From positions 29,653,852-29,717,851 of the forward strand of contig NC_080562.1 of NCBI RefSeq assembly GCF_030253575.1: a stretch of 64,000 nucleotides of DNA, given 5' to 3'. This DNA comes from Rhododendron vialii. Lineage: Eukaryota; Streptophyta; Magnoliopsida; Ericales; Ericaceae. The translations under genes were made by a program, and so were the position numbers. Below, piece by piece: positions 35,922-47,553 of the stretch. The notes under the pieces were generated by a model. It did no database searches and was not told where the DNA came from. It saw only the letters and a program-made list of their open reading frames with translations. The number at the start of each line of letters is the position of its first letter. Position 1 is the stretch's first letter.

Positions 35922-36946
35922 ATTTAAGCAGGGCTACTTGTTTTATATAATTAATAAACATCTTGCTTTGTCCTTTATTTCGTCCCATGACATCTGGACG
36001 AACTGGTATCTTGTATCTTTATATTGTATATTTTTCAGTTGGTGATTAATCTTGGAAGTTAAATTCAATTGGTGTTTCTATGGTGCGTTCGTTACTCTCT
36101 CTCTCTCTCTCTCCATTGCTTGGATTTGATCATTTCTCAGGGTGGACAAGTTTCCCAGGGATACCATGTTGAGAAGTCTGAAAATTACTACTCCGTATAT
36201 GATTAAGATTCAGGTTTAAAAGAACTCACCAAAGGCAAAATGCTGATATTGTAGTACTTCCTTTTTGCCTTTTTATTTTTGTAGGACTTTTTCTTTCAAA
36301 CTTGGTCCATTTAGGGAGGCCCACCACTTCACTTTCACTTAGGCCCGGGCCAAGTTGGGGGGGGGGCCGCTGGTGGTGAGGCTCTGTCGGGCTCCTTCCC
36401 CTTTGTAATGGTTGGAGTAGTATTCTTGTGATCAAATATAAACTCGGACATCTCGTTAAGGGATATAAAAATCATGGGTTATGGGATATAGAAAGGTTAT
36501 TGATTTTTACACTTCTCTATTTTATTTTCACACACCTTTTCTTTTTTTTTTTTCTTCTCTCTCTGTGGTGAATTTACAAAATTAATACTGTAGTATTTTA
36601 TTTGTATACTCCTTCATTTTTGGAGGGATAACATTGTAAATAAATTGTTAACATAAAGTGAGTTATGCTCGGCGAGTGAAATGAACACTTCTCCTGTTTT
36701 GGTAAAATGGCGAAAGCAATGCTTTGCCCGTAAAACTTCGGTTGAATTGCTTCACAGACGGGACTCTGGACCAAAAAGTATAATTGAAAGGTTAAAATTG
36801 ATAACCATTGGAATTGGAGGGACGAAATAGAGACTTGAATCGAGTGAAACAAAAGATTGCTGCAATTTGCTCCAAGTTATTTTTGACAACTCCTGTGTCC
36901 GGACAATTTTAGTCAAGGTTTTAATACGGAAAGATTTAGGGGAGCC
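35922..36946. other. Spacer between ACX3 and the LTR element
   Basis: About 1 kb without a recognised gene. It includes a short CT repeat near 36095-36112, a run of nine or more G at about 36357-36366 and AT-rich DNA. The first part may hold the ACX3 polyadenylation region. Confidence 0.6.
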
Positions 36947-36951
36947 TATCA

Positions 36952-39106
36952 TGTAACGCCCCGAAAATTCGAAGACATTAAAAATAATAATGAAAAGATT
37001 ATTTCCACAAAAGAAATTCATAGATTTACTGCGTCACCATTTCAAAAGCAAATGTCATTATTTTACAACCGTTTCGAATAAATCAAAATATTACAATATC
37101 CAAATAAACTTAGAAGCTTCCAAAATAAAGTAGACTTAAATTAATCAGAGCGACTATGCGCACGGAAACCAAGGTTTTCAGCTTCTTCCTCGTTAGGATT
37201 TAACTCGATCGAATCGTACGACACTTCTGTTCCATCTTCGGTACCTGGCGTTCGAGTTACCAGGGCAACATAGTACCGTGAGCGATGACGCTCAATAGCC
37301 AAAACCCACCCGAACCCATAACTTACAAGCAGCAAGAAAATATAATTGAAGCGCATTGACATAACATAAAGAGAGAACAATTAATCATTTTATTACTATT
37401 CTTCAACCTAAGTGAAATCTCGGATCTTATCCACAGATCCGTTCCTACCCATAACCTCTGGCACAAACACTGGTGTGGTCCGACTCCCCTTTTCCAGATC
37501 CGGATGAAAGATACCTAAGTTATATACCCGATATCCCATCCGCGACCATAAGTTCGGATAAAACTTCACCGGCAACGCTCAAGCGCCGTCTAGCCCGGGT
37601 TGTGACGCAAGCACAATGCCACCCTTATGTCCCATCCCAGCATCCAAGAGCCGACCACCACCATGCCGTACCCAGGGTTTCGTAAACCAACAATTCACAA
37701 ATTCACCACCAATCAATCTCCAAACAATATATCACCACGGGTTCCAATCCCGGAATCCAAATCTCAGCCTCTCACTTTATTAACTTTTCCATTAATCCTA
37801 TTTTCACGTCTAATAAGTTAAGTCCGCACATCGCAACCGATCCCGGGAACTTATTTGTCCATTCTACCATCACAATAAAATATCACACGATTTAACATTT
37901 CAACTAAAAAAATAATATACTAACAGGCTAACAACACATAACCATGCGATAAAATTTATCATGCAATAAAACTAATCATACGATTAAAATTTATCATGTC
38001 ATCGAGTTAATCATGCGATTAAACTAGAAATTTATTAACCATAGGACTTATGATGTTATTACTTATTCCTTATGGTGGTTTCAAAAGCTTTTCAACCATC
38101 AAGGAGCCAAAATGTGATTTTTCTAACTAAAGTTTCACATTACAGTAGCTGCCATATATTTTGGAAAAACAGAACAGTGGGTTTAATGGAGTTCGAACCA
38201 AGCCGTGGGTTTTTGTCCGGACTCGATCGGGACTTAAAATATTATTTCTTAGTATGCTAGGTAGATTTACAACTAACCATAAACCAGTGACTAAACTGTG
38301 TTTATACCAAAACCATTTCAATATTTTCAGTCACTGGAACAGTCGGCGAAGAAAAGAACAAAACAGGGGAGTTTCAGCCGGATTCCGACCGACGACATCG
38401 GGTTCGATTATTATCATATCAAGCTTTAAAATCATCATATAAACACGATATATACTTAGGGAGGTGAGTTCCGGACTACCTCTCGTCCGGCGAAAAAATT
38501 TTCGGAGAGATTCGGTGGCGGGTCGGAGCGGCGGTAGAACTCGGTTGGTGGTGACCCGGTTAATGGAGATGACGATGTACGGTAGTGATTGGAATGTACG
38601 GCGGCGGTCGGATTCCGGTGGTGAAGAGATGGACTACGGTGGTGATGCTCGGGGTGGTGATGGAGGTACACGGCTGGGGTTGGAGAATGGAGGAGTGGTG
38701 GCCGGCTGAAATTTCTCTCCCTCTCTATCTGCCGAAATGTGTATAGCCTGGGAACCAGAAAATGAAATGGAGAAGGCGGATATAAACTTGGGTTTAGTTT
38801 TGCACGGGGGCTAATACCCAATGGTTAAAAATGAGTTGTCAACACTAGAGGAAAATAGGGAGGGAAAAGGGGATTTGGTCTCTCCTCTCTCAGCCGAATA
38901 TTTTGAAGGAAAAGGTGAGGGTTTGTTCCGGAACAACACACGCACACGCACACGCTACTAAAATTACTCGCTGGACACACGCACATTCAATCAATTACAG
39001 AATAAAATTTGGTGTGCCGGAATAAATAATTTTTTTTTTTTCGAACAAAAATATTATTTTTGTTTTGATAATAATTATTATTTATTAAAAAATACAGGTC
39101 TTTACA
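36952..39106 (-). repeat. LTR, left copy (3' LTR of the minus-strand element)
   Basis: 2155 bp with TG...CA ends. It matches the right copy at a constant offset of 4833 bp with no gap and no substitution that I could find. The open frames inside it (for example the His/Pro-rich one around 38456-38821) recur in the other copy and are not considered genes. Confidence 0.95.
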
Positions 39107-39121
39107 ATCTATCCCCCTTAA
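39107..39121 (-). other. Polypurine tract of the LTR element
   Basis: On the minus strand the bases directly before the 3' LTR read TAAGGGGGATAGAT, a purine-rich stretch where plus-strand synthesis would be primed. Its position next to the LTR confirms the minus orientation. Confidence 0.75.
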
Positions 39122-39247
39122 AACAATTTCGTCCTCGAAATTAAGCCGTACCTTCGATTTGAAACAGTTGCAGATAGTTGGCTTTCCTCGTGTCCTCACA
39201 TTCCCAAGTTTATTCTTCCCGTTCTCGGTGCCTCCATAAGACTCTGG

Positions 39248-39634
39248 CTAGTTTAATTGTTCGCCTTGAGTAACTTTTTCTGCACGATCAAGAATTTCCA
39301 CCAATTGCTCTTCAAAAGTCGTACCCTCATTCAGTGTGACTTCCTCCCAGTTGAACAAGTAGGTAGGGATGGGCCATATATTTCCATAGCATGGAGGTGT
39401 GAAAAATGTTGTGAAACTTTGGCGATCTGCAACGGTAAAGCTAGGCGATAGGCTACTTTGCCAATTTGCTCCAAGATCTCGAACGGACCAATGTAGCGAG
39501 GCGATACTTTCCTTTCTTGCCAAATTGGATGATCCCACGGCGCGGTTTGAATAAAAAGTACGCTGAAAGTCCACGGTCTCATCCTCTTGTCGGCGTAGCT
39601 CTTTTATTGGCTTTGAGTGATCGGGAGTCGCCAA
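39248..39634 (-). other. Relic of Ty3-type polyprotein C-terminus
   Basis: Minus-strand frames here contain SPRYIGPFEILEQIGKVAYR and, near the end, WEEVTLNEGTTFEEQ and EILDRAEKV. I recognise these as the segment after the integrase core at the C-terminal end of plant Ty3/gypsy polyproteins. It is broken and is treated as a fossil. The rest of the interior (about 39640-41770) shows no recognisable gag, protease or reverse transcriptase. Confidence 0.8.
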
Positions 39635-41770
39635 CGTATCTCCTTCCTTAGTCTGTTCTTGAAAGTTTGGTTCTTGTCTCCTAGTCGATGGATGGTACTA
39701 TACTCCAAAAGAAATGAAAAGATTGCAAGAATTTTCAAGAGATTTCAAGTACAAGTCAAATGTCCAAAGATCATAGAACCAAATAGAGGGCATGAATAGA
39801 TCCCCCTCCACGAGTCGAGGTGCAAATAGTTTTGAGTGGGAGTCGGAACACGATGAGAATGAGGATCAAGTTAGCTGAAGTGAACTCAATGATTTGGAGG
39901 AAGAGTTTCATCATTGTAATAGTTCTGATTAAAGATTTAACATGCGGGTGAAACAAACAAGTACTTGGTCTACCAAACATTGCAATGGAATGAATTAACA
40001 AGGGTTCTCATAAGAAATATCAATCTATCGATAGGTTTTGAAGGATTACGAGGTCCAACGATGAAACCGAACTAGATATTTATTTTGCACCACATTGGCC
40101 AAATGCGTTTCCAAAACAAACATCTAACTCTAGTTATTTAAAAGAAAGGAAAATAAAGGGCACAAGTGAAGAGTAAACGATGACTTTCGAATCCAAAAAA
40201 ATAGAAATAGTCACCAATAGAATGATGATTGGATCTTACTAGCTTAAGGCATGATACAAAGCTCCAGGAAAGTGAAGCATAACAATAATATGTTCGTCCA
40301 AGGATTTGACAACTCCAACATTGAAAATTGAACTACGCTTACGGAATTAGAGTTTTGTAAGGTCGGACACATGTCTTGTTGTGATATCAAAGGAATTGAA
40401 GGTTGTGGACGGCTAATAGTGAGCTGGAAAAAAAAAAAAAACAAGGATTGCTCTAAACATGCAATATTCAATGGATCAGAAAGGTTATACTCATAATTGA
40501 GTAAATTATTGACTTCAAATCAAATTAAGAAAGGTTGGAACAAAATAATGTTTAGGAGTACCCAACTCACAAAAGAAAATGTCACGAGAGTTAGGTGCTT
40601 GGATTAGACAGGGGGTTCAACGATTTGAGCTTTAGTTGAAGTTGCAGCTCTAACAATGGAGAGCCATAATGAAGGTGATAGCCAAGAGAGATTGGAGGTA
40701 GCGGACAGTTAGGATACAATCGATTGAATGAGAATGGAGACTTAGATGAATAATCGTCAATAGCTCGTCTATCCCCCTTAAAACAAAAATAGAACTTCAT
40801 TGCAAGAGAATGGCTGCCGCTTTCTCAGATATTCACGACCTTGAGCTCTTCCTGGTCTGTTTGAACTATGATGGTGCCGTCGTTGAATTCAGTTTGCATA
40901 GTATATAGCTGGATGATGATTTCGAATCTCTGACAACATCATGTTTTTATTCGTCAATCTATCTACTTTCTCGAGGGGTGTATGACGCTGGAGGTTGGAG
41001 TGTCAAAATAGTCGATCTGGCAATCGCTTGTAGAAGTTGCATAACCTCCATGTTACTCGATATCTCATTGAACTTCGTGTTGCGTTGACCTCGAGATTGG
41101 TGTAAACATGTTGATACGTGGGCGGCATCGACAATAGTGTTTGTGTGAAGTTAGGGTTAGGGGTTTCTAATTATGACTGGCAAGGATTTTGAAATTGCAA
41201 AAATAAAACAACTTTTGAAAAGTTCCTCTTTTTTTTTAAACATAAATTGAACAAAAACTATTGAAAGTACCTATTCATAGAGTGCCACAAGGGCCAGACA
41301 TGCATGCTTACTATAATTAGCCCTAACTGCTAGTCATATGAGCAAGACTTAAATTTTCTCACGGTACGTTCACACAATGTCCCTACCCTTTCCAACCTAT
41401 CTCTGAACATAGTCTCGACGGGAAGGGAAAACCCTTTTTCGGCGGGTATTCAATCTTCTAGATAGCGTCTTCTTTGGTGTCAGTCTCTTCCTCCCAACAT
41501 TGTCAAGGTCTATCGTCTCGCCTTCGAACTATCTACTCTATATCTACAATAGGAGCGAGTTCTTCTATCTCTTTCTTGAAGTCGTTGACTTCAGTACTTT
41601 AACGGAGTTGCTTCGGGCGACAAGACATGTTTATATGCTACTCTTATAATAATAAAAAAATATCGTACAGTAGCTAAGACAATAGGTAGATTAAGCGCAT
41701 AACTACCCTGGAAAACTCTCTTGGAAAATGTTCTACCCAATCTACCCAAGGCCGAGGGTTTGAACCTAAA

Positions 41771-41782
41771 GCTCTGATACCA
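41771..41782 (-). other. Primer-binding site of the LTR element
   Basis: On the minus strand this reads TGGTATCAGAGC, the classic plant initiator-methionine tRNA primer site, two bases inside the right LTR. It identifies the right LTR as the 5' LTR. Confidence 0.93.
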
Positions 41783-41784
41783 TT

Positions 41785-43939
41785 TGTAACGCCCCGAAAA
41801 TTCGAAGACATTAAAAATAATAATGAAAAGATTATTTCCACAAAAGAAATTCATAGATTTACTGCGTCACCATTTCAAAAGCAAATGTCATTATTTTACA
41901 ACCGTTTCGAATAAATCAAAATATTACAATATCCAAATAAACTTAGAAGCTTCCAAAATAAAGTAGACTTAAATTAATCAGAGCGACTATGCGCACGGAA
42001 ACCAAGGTTTTCAGCTTCTTCCTCGTTAGGATTTAACTCGATCGAATCGTACGACACTTCTGTTCCATCTTCGGTACCTGGCGTTCGAGTTACCAGGGCA
42101 ACATAGTACCGTGAGCGATGACGCTCAATAGCCAAAACCCACCCGAACCCATAACTTACAAGCAGCAAGAAAATATAATTGAAGCGCATTGACATAACAT
42201 AAAGAGAGAACAATTAATCATTTTATTACTATTCTTCAACCTAAGTGAAATCTCGGATCTTATCCACAGATCCGTTCCTACCCATAACCTCTGGCACAAA
42301 CACTGGTGTGGTCCGACTCCCCTTTTCCAGATCCGGATGAAAGATACCTAAGTTATATACCCGATATCCCATCCGCGACCATAAGTTCGGATAAAACTTC
42401 ACCGGCAACGCTCAAGCGCCGTCTAGCCCGGGTTGTGACGCAAGCACAATGCCACCCTTATGTCCCATCCCAGCATCCAAGAGCCGACCACCACCATGCC
42501 GTACCCAGGGTTTCGTAAACCAACAATTCACAAATTCACCACCAATCAATCTCCAAACAATATATCACCACGGGTTCCAATCCCGGAATCCAAATCTCAG
42601 CCTCTCACTTTATTAACTTTTCCATTAATCCTATTTTCACGTCTAATAAGTTAAGTCCGCACATCGCAACCGATCCCGGGAACTTATTTGTCCATTCTAC
42701 CATCACAATAAAATATCACACGATTTAACATTTCAACTAAAAAAATAATATACTAACAGGCTAACAACACATAACCATGCGATAAAATTTATCATGCAAT
42801 AAAACTAATCATACGATTAAAATTTATCATGTCATCGAGTTAATCATGCGATTAAACTAGAAATTTATTAACCATAGGACTTATGATGTTATTACTTATT
42901 CCTTATGGTGGTTTCAAAAGCTTTTCAACCATCAAGGAGCCAAAATGTGATTTTTCTAACTAAAGTTTCACATTACAGTAGCTGCCATATATTTTGGAAA
43001 AACAGAACAGTGGGTTTAATGGAGTTCGAACCAAGCCGTGGGTTTTTGTCCGGACTCGATCGGGACTTAAAATATTATTTCTTAGTATGCTAGGTAGATT
43101 TACAACTAACCATAAACCAGTGACTAAACTGTGTTTATACCAAAACCATTTCAATATTTTCAGTCACTGGAACAGTCGGCGAAGAAAAGAACAAAACAGG
43201 GGAGTTTCAGCCGGATTCCGACCGACGACATCGGGTTCGATTATTATCATATCAAGCTTTAAAATCATCATATAAACACGATATATACTTAGGGAGGTGA
43301 GTTCCGGACTACCTCTCGTCCGGCGAAAAAATTTTCGGAGAGATTCGGTGGCGGGTCGGAGCGGCGGTAGAACTCGGTTGGTGGTGACCCGGTTAATGGA
43401 GATGACGATGTACGGTAGTGATTGGAATGTACGGCGGCGGTCGGATTCCGGTGGTGAAGAGATGGACTACGGTGGTGATGCTCGGGGTGGTGATGGAGGT
43501 ACACGGCTGGGGTTGGAGAATGGAGGAGTGGTGGCCGGCTGAAATTTCTCTCCCTCTCTATCTGCCGAAATGTGTATAGCCTGGGAACCAGAAAATGAAA
43601 TGGAGAAGGCGGATATAAACTTGGGTTTAGTTTTGCACGGGGGCTAATACCCAATGGTTAAAAATGAGTTGTCAACACTAGAGGAAAATAGGGAGGGAAA
43701 AGGGGATTTGGTCTCTCCTCTCTCAGCCGAATATTTTGAAGGAAAAGGTGAGGGTTTGTTCCGGAACAACACACGCACACGCACACGCTACTAAAATTAC
43801 TCGCTGGACACACGCACATTCAATCAATTACAGAATAAAATTTGGTGTGCCGGAATAAATAATTTTTTTTTTTTCGAACAAAAATATTATTTTTGTTTTG
43901 ATAATAATTATTATTTATTAAAAAATACAGGTCTTTACA
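41785..43939 (-). repeat. LTR, right copy (5' LTR of the minus-strand element)
   Basis: 2155 bp, apparently identical to 36952-39106. In the element's own orientation it should contain the promoter. It ends in CTTTACA and is followed by the target duplication TATCA. Confidence 0.95.
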
Positions 43940-44019
43940 TATCACATGCCCCGCGGATCCTTATGGGTCGGCCTCTACTTACGGAATTCTCTCTCTCTCT
44001 CTCTCTAAAAAAATCTGAG

Positions 44020-44310
44020 TAGGGCTGCTACTATAAACGAACCAAGCTAAATTTGAGTTTGAGCTCGTGTTTGTTCGTTAAAAACTTGTTCAAGCGTGTT
44101 TCCGTTAAGCTTGAGCCGATATCAAGTAGCCTGTATAAAAAAAATTCAGGCTACTTGATATCGGCTCGTGTTTGGCTTGATTAAAATTTGTTGAGATCAG
44201 TTCATCTCATAAACAATCTAAGCTCGAACAAATTTATGAAGCTCGTCAAGTTTTCAAATCAAACTTGATCAATTACTTGCTCGACTCGTTTGGCTCGTTT
44301 ATCACCCCTA
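44020..44310. mobile_element. hAT-like MITE (TAGGG family), forward copy
   Basis: It runs from TAGGGCTGCTACTATAAACG to GTTTATCACCCCTA, flanked by AATCTGAG (44012-44019) and AACCTGAG (44311-44318), an 8-bp duplication with one mismatch. An internal inverted pair around AGCCGATATCAAGTAGCCTG (44112-44131) and its mirror (44146-44165) forms a tight hairpin. Non-coding. Confidence 0.87.
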
Positions 44311-45169
44311 AACCTGAGTCCTCAAATGCAATGGATTTATGAAATGGAAGACAAAATCAAACAAAGAAACTTCATGGCTAATCCCCTGCCTAGCTTTACT
44401 AGTGGGGTGTACGTTCACCACGTCGCTTAAACGCATGGCTACGGTGGCTGCTCGAAATCAGTCTATGACCATCACATAATATATACAAACCAAAAGCAAT
44501 ATTGCGCTAGCGTTAAACACAATAATGTGGCCCGGAGAGTAAAGTCTTTATTAGAAAAACAAGATACACAACACATTTATCTTGAGATAAATAATTGGAT
44601 TCTGATCCACGGTGCCAACCTATTTCTCAAGATAATTGTGTTCTGAAATCAGTGAAATTATTTATATGATTGATGTTTTCAAAGAGCTCTAAAATAAAAA
44701 ATATTGATTATTAAAATGGAGTCCGAGATGGACCGACAAAGGGCCCAAATTGGACGTTCGAATTCCTAAAAAGGACTAGACATGTCTAGTTCCATAAAAT
44801 TTAGACTTCGTTTGTCCTCAATTGTTAGTACTTTTGGGAGAATCATACTTTTTGAGGACAACCGCTAAATTAAATGGACTAAGATTAAATTTATGTTTTC
44901 ACGAATTTCTAGACAGATCATTTTTCTTGTATTAAATAAAATATTATTTGATAAAAATAACTTAACTATTGCTATTAACATGTTGTAAAATAATATTGCG
45001 GAAACACACCCCTTAGCACCTCCATTGAGAATAACAATGGAGTGGTGCTATGTGCACTGACCAAAAACATACTGACGGTGTACCGACCGCCGCACCGGGC
45101 CCACTCCGGCCACCGGACGGCCGATCCGAGCCGTCCAAATTTTTTTTTAAAAAAAACAAGGGGGCTGAT

Positions 45170-45290
45170 GCGAGAATCAACGGCATCCGATGTGTGTAGG
45201 TACTCGATCCAAACACTCCATTTTTTCGTATATATATGTACATGTGTTTGGATTGAGCACCTACACACATCGGATGCCGTTGATTCGCGC
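45170..45290. repeat. Near-perfect hairpin with 47-bp arms
   Basis: Arms 45170-45216 and 45244-45290 are reverse complements at 44 of 47 positions, separated by a 27-base AT-rich loop. Around them, CCGAGCCGTCCAAA (near 45127) and AGACGGTCCAAA (near 45356) look like parts of a larger element related to the MITE at 2789-3009. It is most simply a MITE stem; if transcribed it would form a long double strand. Confidence 0.9.
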
Positions 45291-45858
45291 AAACAAATTT
45301 CCGGGGAAGTGTTTGGAAAAGTTTGTTTAAAATCTGAACAGTCCAAAATACTCTTAGACGGTCCAAATTCACCCTGTTGTAAACAAGTTGTTTACAGCGG
45401 CTCCGTGAATAAGTCGCTCCCATACTAGTCTATAATAATGTGTTAGAGGACTAGACTAGTACACGTTAACCGTTGAAAATGCACTTGCACTCATTAATGT
45501 TGTTGAACCTCCTCCTCGGCTTTTAGTACAAAACACTCCTTTACCGTCACACCGTCGAGATCAGCTCCCTCCGCCGCCGCCCCCCGACTGTGCTATGTTC
45601 TTTCCATGAGTCCTTGGTCGCGAGAATCGTTCCCTCTGTAACTCTGTTCGGTGAGTCTCCTTTTGAACTCACCCTTTTATGCTGTCTATATTTCACATTT
45701 GTTTAGTGTGGATCAATCTATGCAATGTTTTGTGCTTTAAATTTTTCCATATCAATGTGCTGCAAGCTGACATCCAAATCGATGACTTTAGATTTTTCAA
45801 GTGCACAAATTTGTTCTCTCAATGAGCTGCAAGCTATTTGTTGTTTTTCTGATCAACT

Positions 45859-46216
45859 TAGGGGTGATAAGCGAGTCAAACGAGTCAAGCAGGTAGCTGA
45901 TCAAGCTTATTTTGACAACTTAGTGAGTATCAAAAATATGTTCAAGCTTAGCTTGTATATGAGCCGAGCCGAGCCGATCTCAAACGAGCTTTAATCAAGT
46001 CAAACACGAGCCAATCTCAAAGAGCTTGAATTTTTTATACATTAATCAGGAGAAAGAGTTGGGTAGTAGCTTGTTCAAGCTTGGTTTGAAATCTTAACGA
46101 GCTTCAAAAAAATGTTCAAGCTTGGTTTGATTATGTAACAAAACCAATCTTAAACAAGTTTTTAACGAACGAACACGAGTTCAGACTCGAGTAGCGTGGT
46201 TCGTTTAGCAGCCCTA
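45859..46216. mobile_element. hAT-like MITE (TAGGG family), inverted copy
   Basis: It runs from TAGGGGTGATAAGCGAGTC to GTTCGTTTAGCAGCCCTA with perfect 8-bp duplications GATCAACT at 45851-45858 and 46217-46224. It is the same family as 44020-44310 in opposite orientation. The perfect duplication shows the element borders exactly and supports the hAT assignment. Confidence 0.93.
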
Positions 46217-47050
46217 GATCAACTAGCACAAGCTAAATGATCTCTTAACATCTTCAAGTTCATTTTCTTTTTGGATAACCAAATTTAGTGGGTATCACAC
46301 TCTCTTTTTCCCTTTTTTCTTTTTATCTCTGTCTCTCCTCACATTATTATTAATGGACCTATCTAGGGACAGACTCAGGAATATAGCTTAGTGGAGGCAC
46401 CTATTAATCATAATGGCGAAAATTTATTTATTTTAGTCAACCACAGCAAGATTGTACAAAATTAAGGCATGAATTACTAACTACAAAAGTTTATAATGCG
46501 TATTTTAAGTTAAATTAGGTAAAAATGAGCACAAAATCCTAAACAAAATTTTTAAAGTATATTTTAAATGAACATCAACAAGTTTTAGAATGATCGATTC
46601 GTTTTGTTAATGACTTTATTTTAAAATATTTCTCCCAGACGGTTAAAAATAAAGAAAAAAGAAGAAGCTCCAAATAGATAAACAACTCGTAATTAAGCAA
46701 TAAATATAAATGCAACATATGATGAATTCAGGCATAAAACTAATTCTATATGTGTATTTTTTAGATATATGGAAGTATGTGTGTTTATATGTTAGTAGCA
46801 TATTTTCAAAATTATGCTAATTTATGCAAAAATATAAAAAATATATTTTAATTTCGAGTGAGGGCACGCGTTTGAGTGGGGGCACGTGCCCACTTACATT
46901 TATTCTTAACTTTCTTTATCTCTCTACTAAAAATGAATTTTTGATTATGGACCATTGTATGTAGTGATTCTTTTAATTAACCAAATCATAAACAAATTAA
47001 ATTCTCATGAGCCGTATGGGGTAAGGCTGCATCCATTCGATCATTTTCAA

Positions 47051-47353
47051 CAGGGGCGGCTCCACATGGTGTTGTAAGCGAATCCCCTGGACTCCAAAAA
47101 TACACTCTAAAATTTCATATTTTTTTACATATAATTTGATTTTTCTTTCATACTTTTTTACATTATCGGGAAAAAAAATTCAGTTAAATTTATGAGTATC
47201 TAGATAATATAATATAACTCAATAAAACAAAATAAATTAAGCACAATTCATTTTCAATCATAATAAAAAAATTCATTTTACATAGAATTTCGTATCCAAA
47301 AAATTCCTTCATGCTCTTGCTACCGCTGAACTAAGGCCCCGGATCCGCCGCTG
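47051..47353. mobile_element. hAT-like MITE (CAGGGGCGG ends)
   Basis: The ends CAGGGGCGGCTCCA and, on the other strand, CAGCGGCGGATCCGGGG are typical hAT termini. Flanks ATTTTCAA (47043-47050) and ATTTTCAG (47354-47361) form an 8-bp duplication with one mismatch. It ends about 200 bp upstream of the UGT start, so it lies in or next to that promoter. Confidence 0.88.
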
Positions 47354-47553
47354 ATTTTCAGACCCCACAATGCGGGGTGCCTTTTTTTAGCCATGCGTTT
47401 TAGACCTTTCAACTGTTAAAACAATCTTTGCATGGAACTTTTGGTGTCTATGACTGATCATTTTTCTGTGGGCAGTTGATACATGAAACAATTGCTTTCT
47501 TTCATTCCAGGTTGTTGCAAAATATTTCTGCTTTCTTGGCTGCAGCTCTCGGC

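Larger units (their letters stand above)
36952..43939 (-). mobile_element. Ty3-type LTR retrotransposon, non-autonomous, very young
   Basis: Two 2155-bp direct repeats (36952-39106 and 41785-43939) flank a 2678-bp interior, and TATCA lies on both outer sides (36947-36951, 43940-43944) as a 5-bp target duplication. The ends read TGTAACGCC and CTTTACA on the plus strand. On the minus strand a primer-binding site complementary to initiator-Met tRNA follows the right LTR, and a purine-rich tract precedes the left LTR, so the element is oriented minus. Only a short piece resembling the C-terminal end of a Ty3/gypsy polyprotein is visible; gag and most of pol are not, so the element is broken and would depend on others. 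The LTRs look identical base for base, including homopolymers, which means a very recent insertion. Confidence 0.95.
43945..47553. other. Region between the LTR element and the UGT gene
   Basis: No certain gene. It holds two inverted copies of the TAGGG hAT-like MITE family, a strong 47-bp-arm hairpin and another hAT-like MITE. A GC-rich pyrimidine patch at 45540-45650 followed by GTGAGTC (45651) could be a non-coding first exon with a splice donor; an acceptor-like TTCATTCCAG lies at 47502-47511 and another (GGCTGCAG) just before the UGT start. That arrangement is speculative. The remaining sequence is AT-rich. Confidence 0.55.

Noticed and set aside
38456-38821. His/Pro-rich minus-strand open frame of 121 residues (and its twin at 43289-43654) as a gene
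   Set aside because: Both copies lie inside the LTRs of one element and repeat at exactly 4833 bp. Long frames in GC-rich LTR parts are common and nothing supports a protein.
45170-45290. A microRNA precursor
   Set aside because: The stem is too perfect and resembles MITE arms. Without small-RNA evidence or a conserved mature sequence I do not call it.
45013-45428. Overlapping frames of 120-136 residues on both strands
   Set aside because: They cross a near-perfect hairpin, so the same sequence is read on both strands; this is an inverted-repeat artefact.
47476-47553. An upstream start adding 26 residues to the UGT
   Set aside because: The extra residues have no UGT character, while the ATG at 47554 begins a canonical UGT N-terminus; splice-acceptor-like sites also lie in this part.
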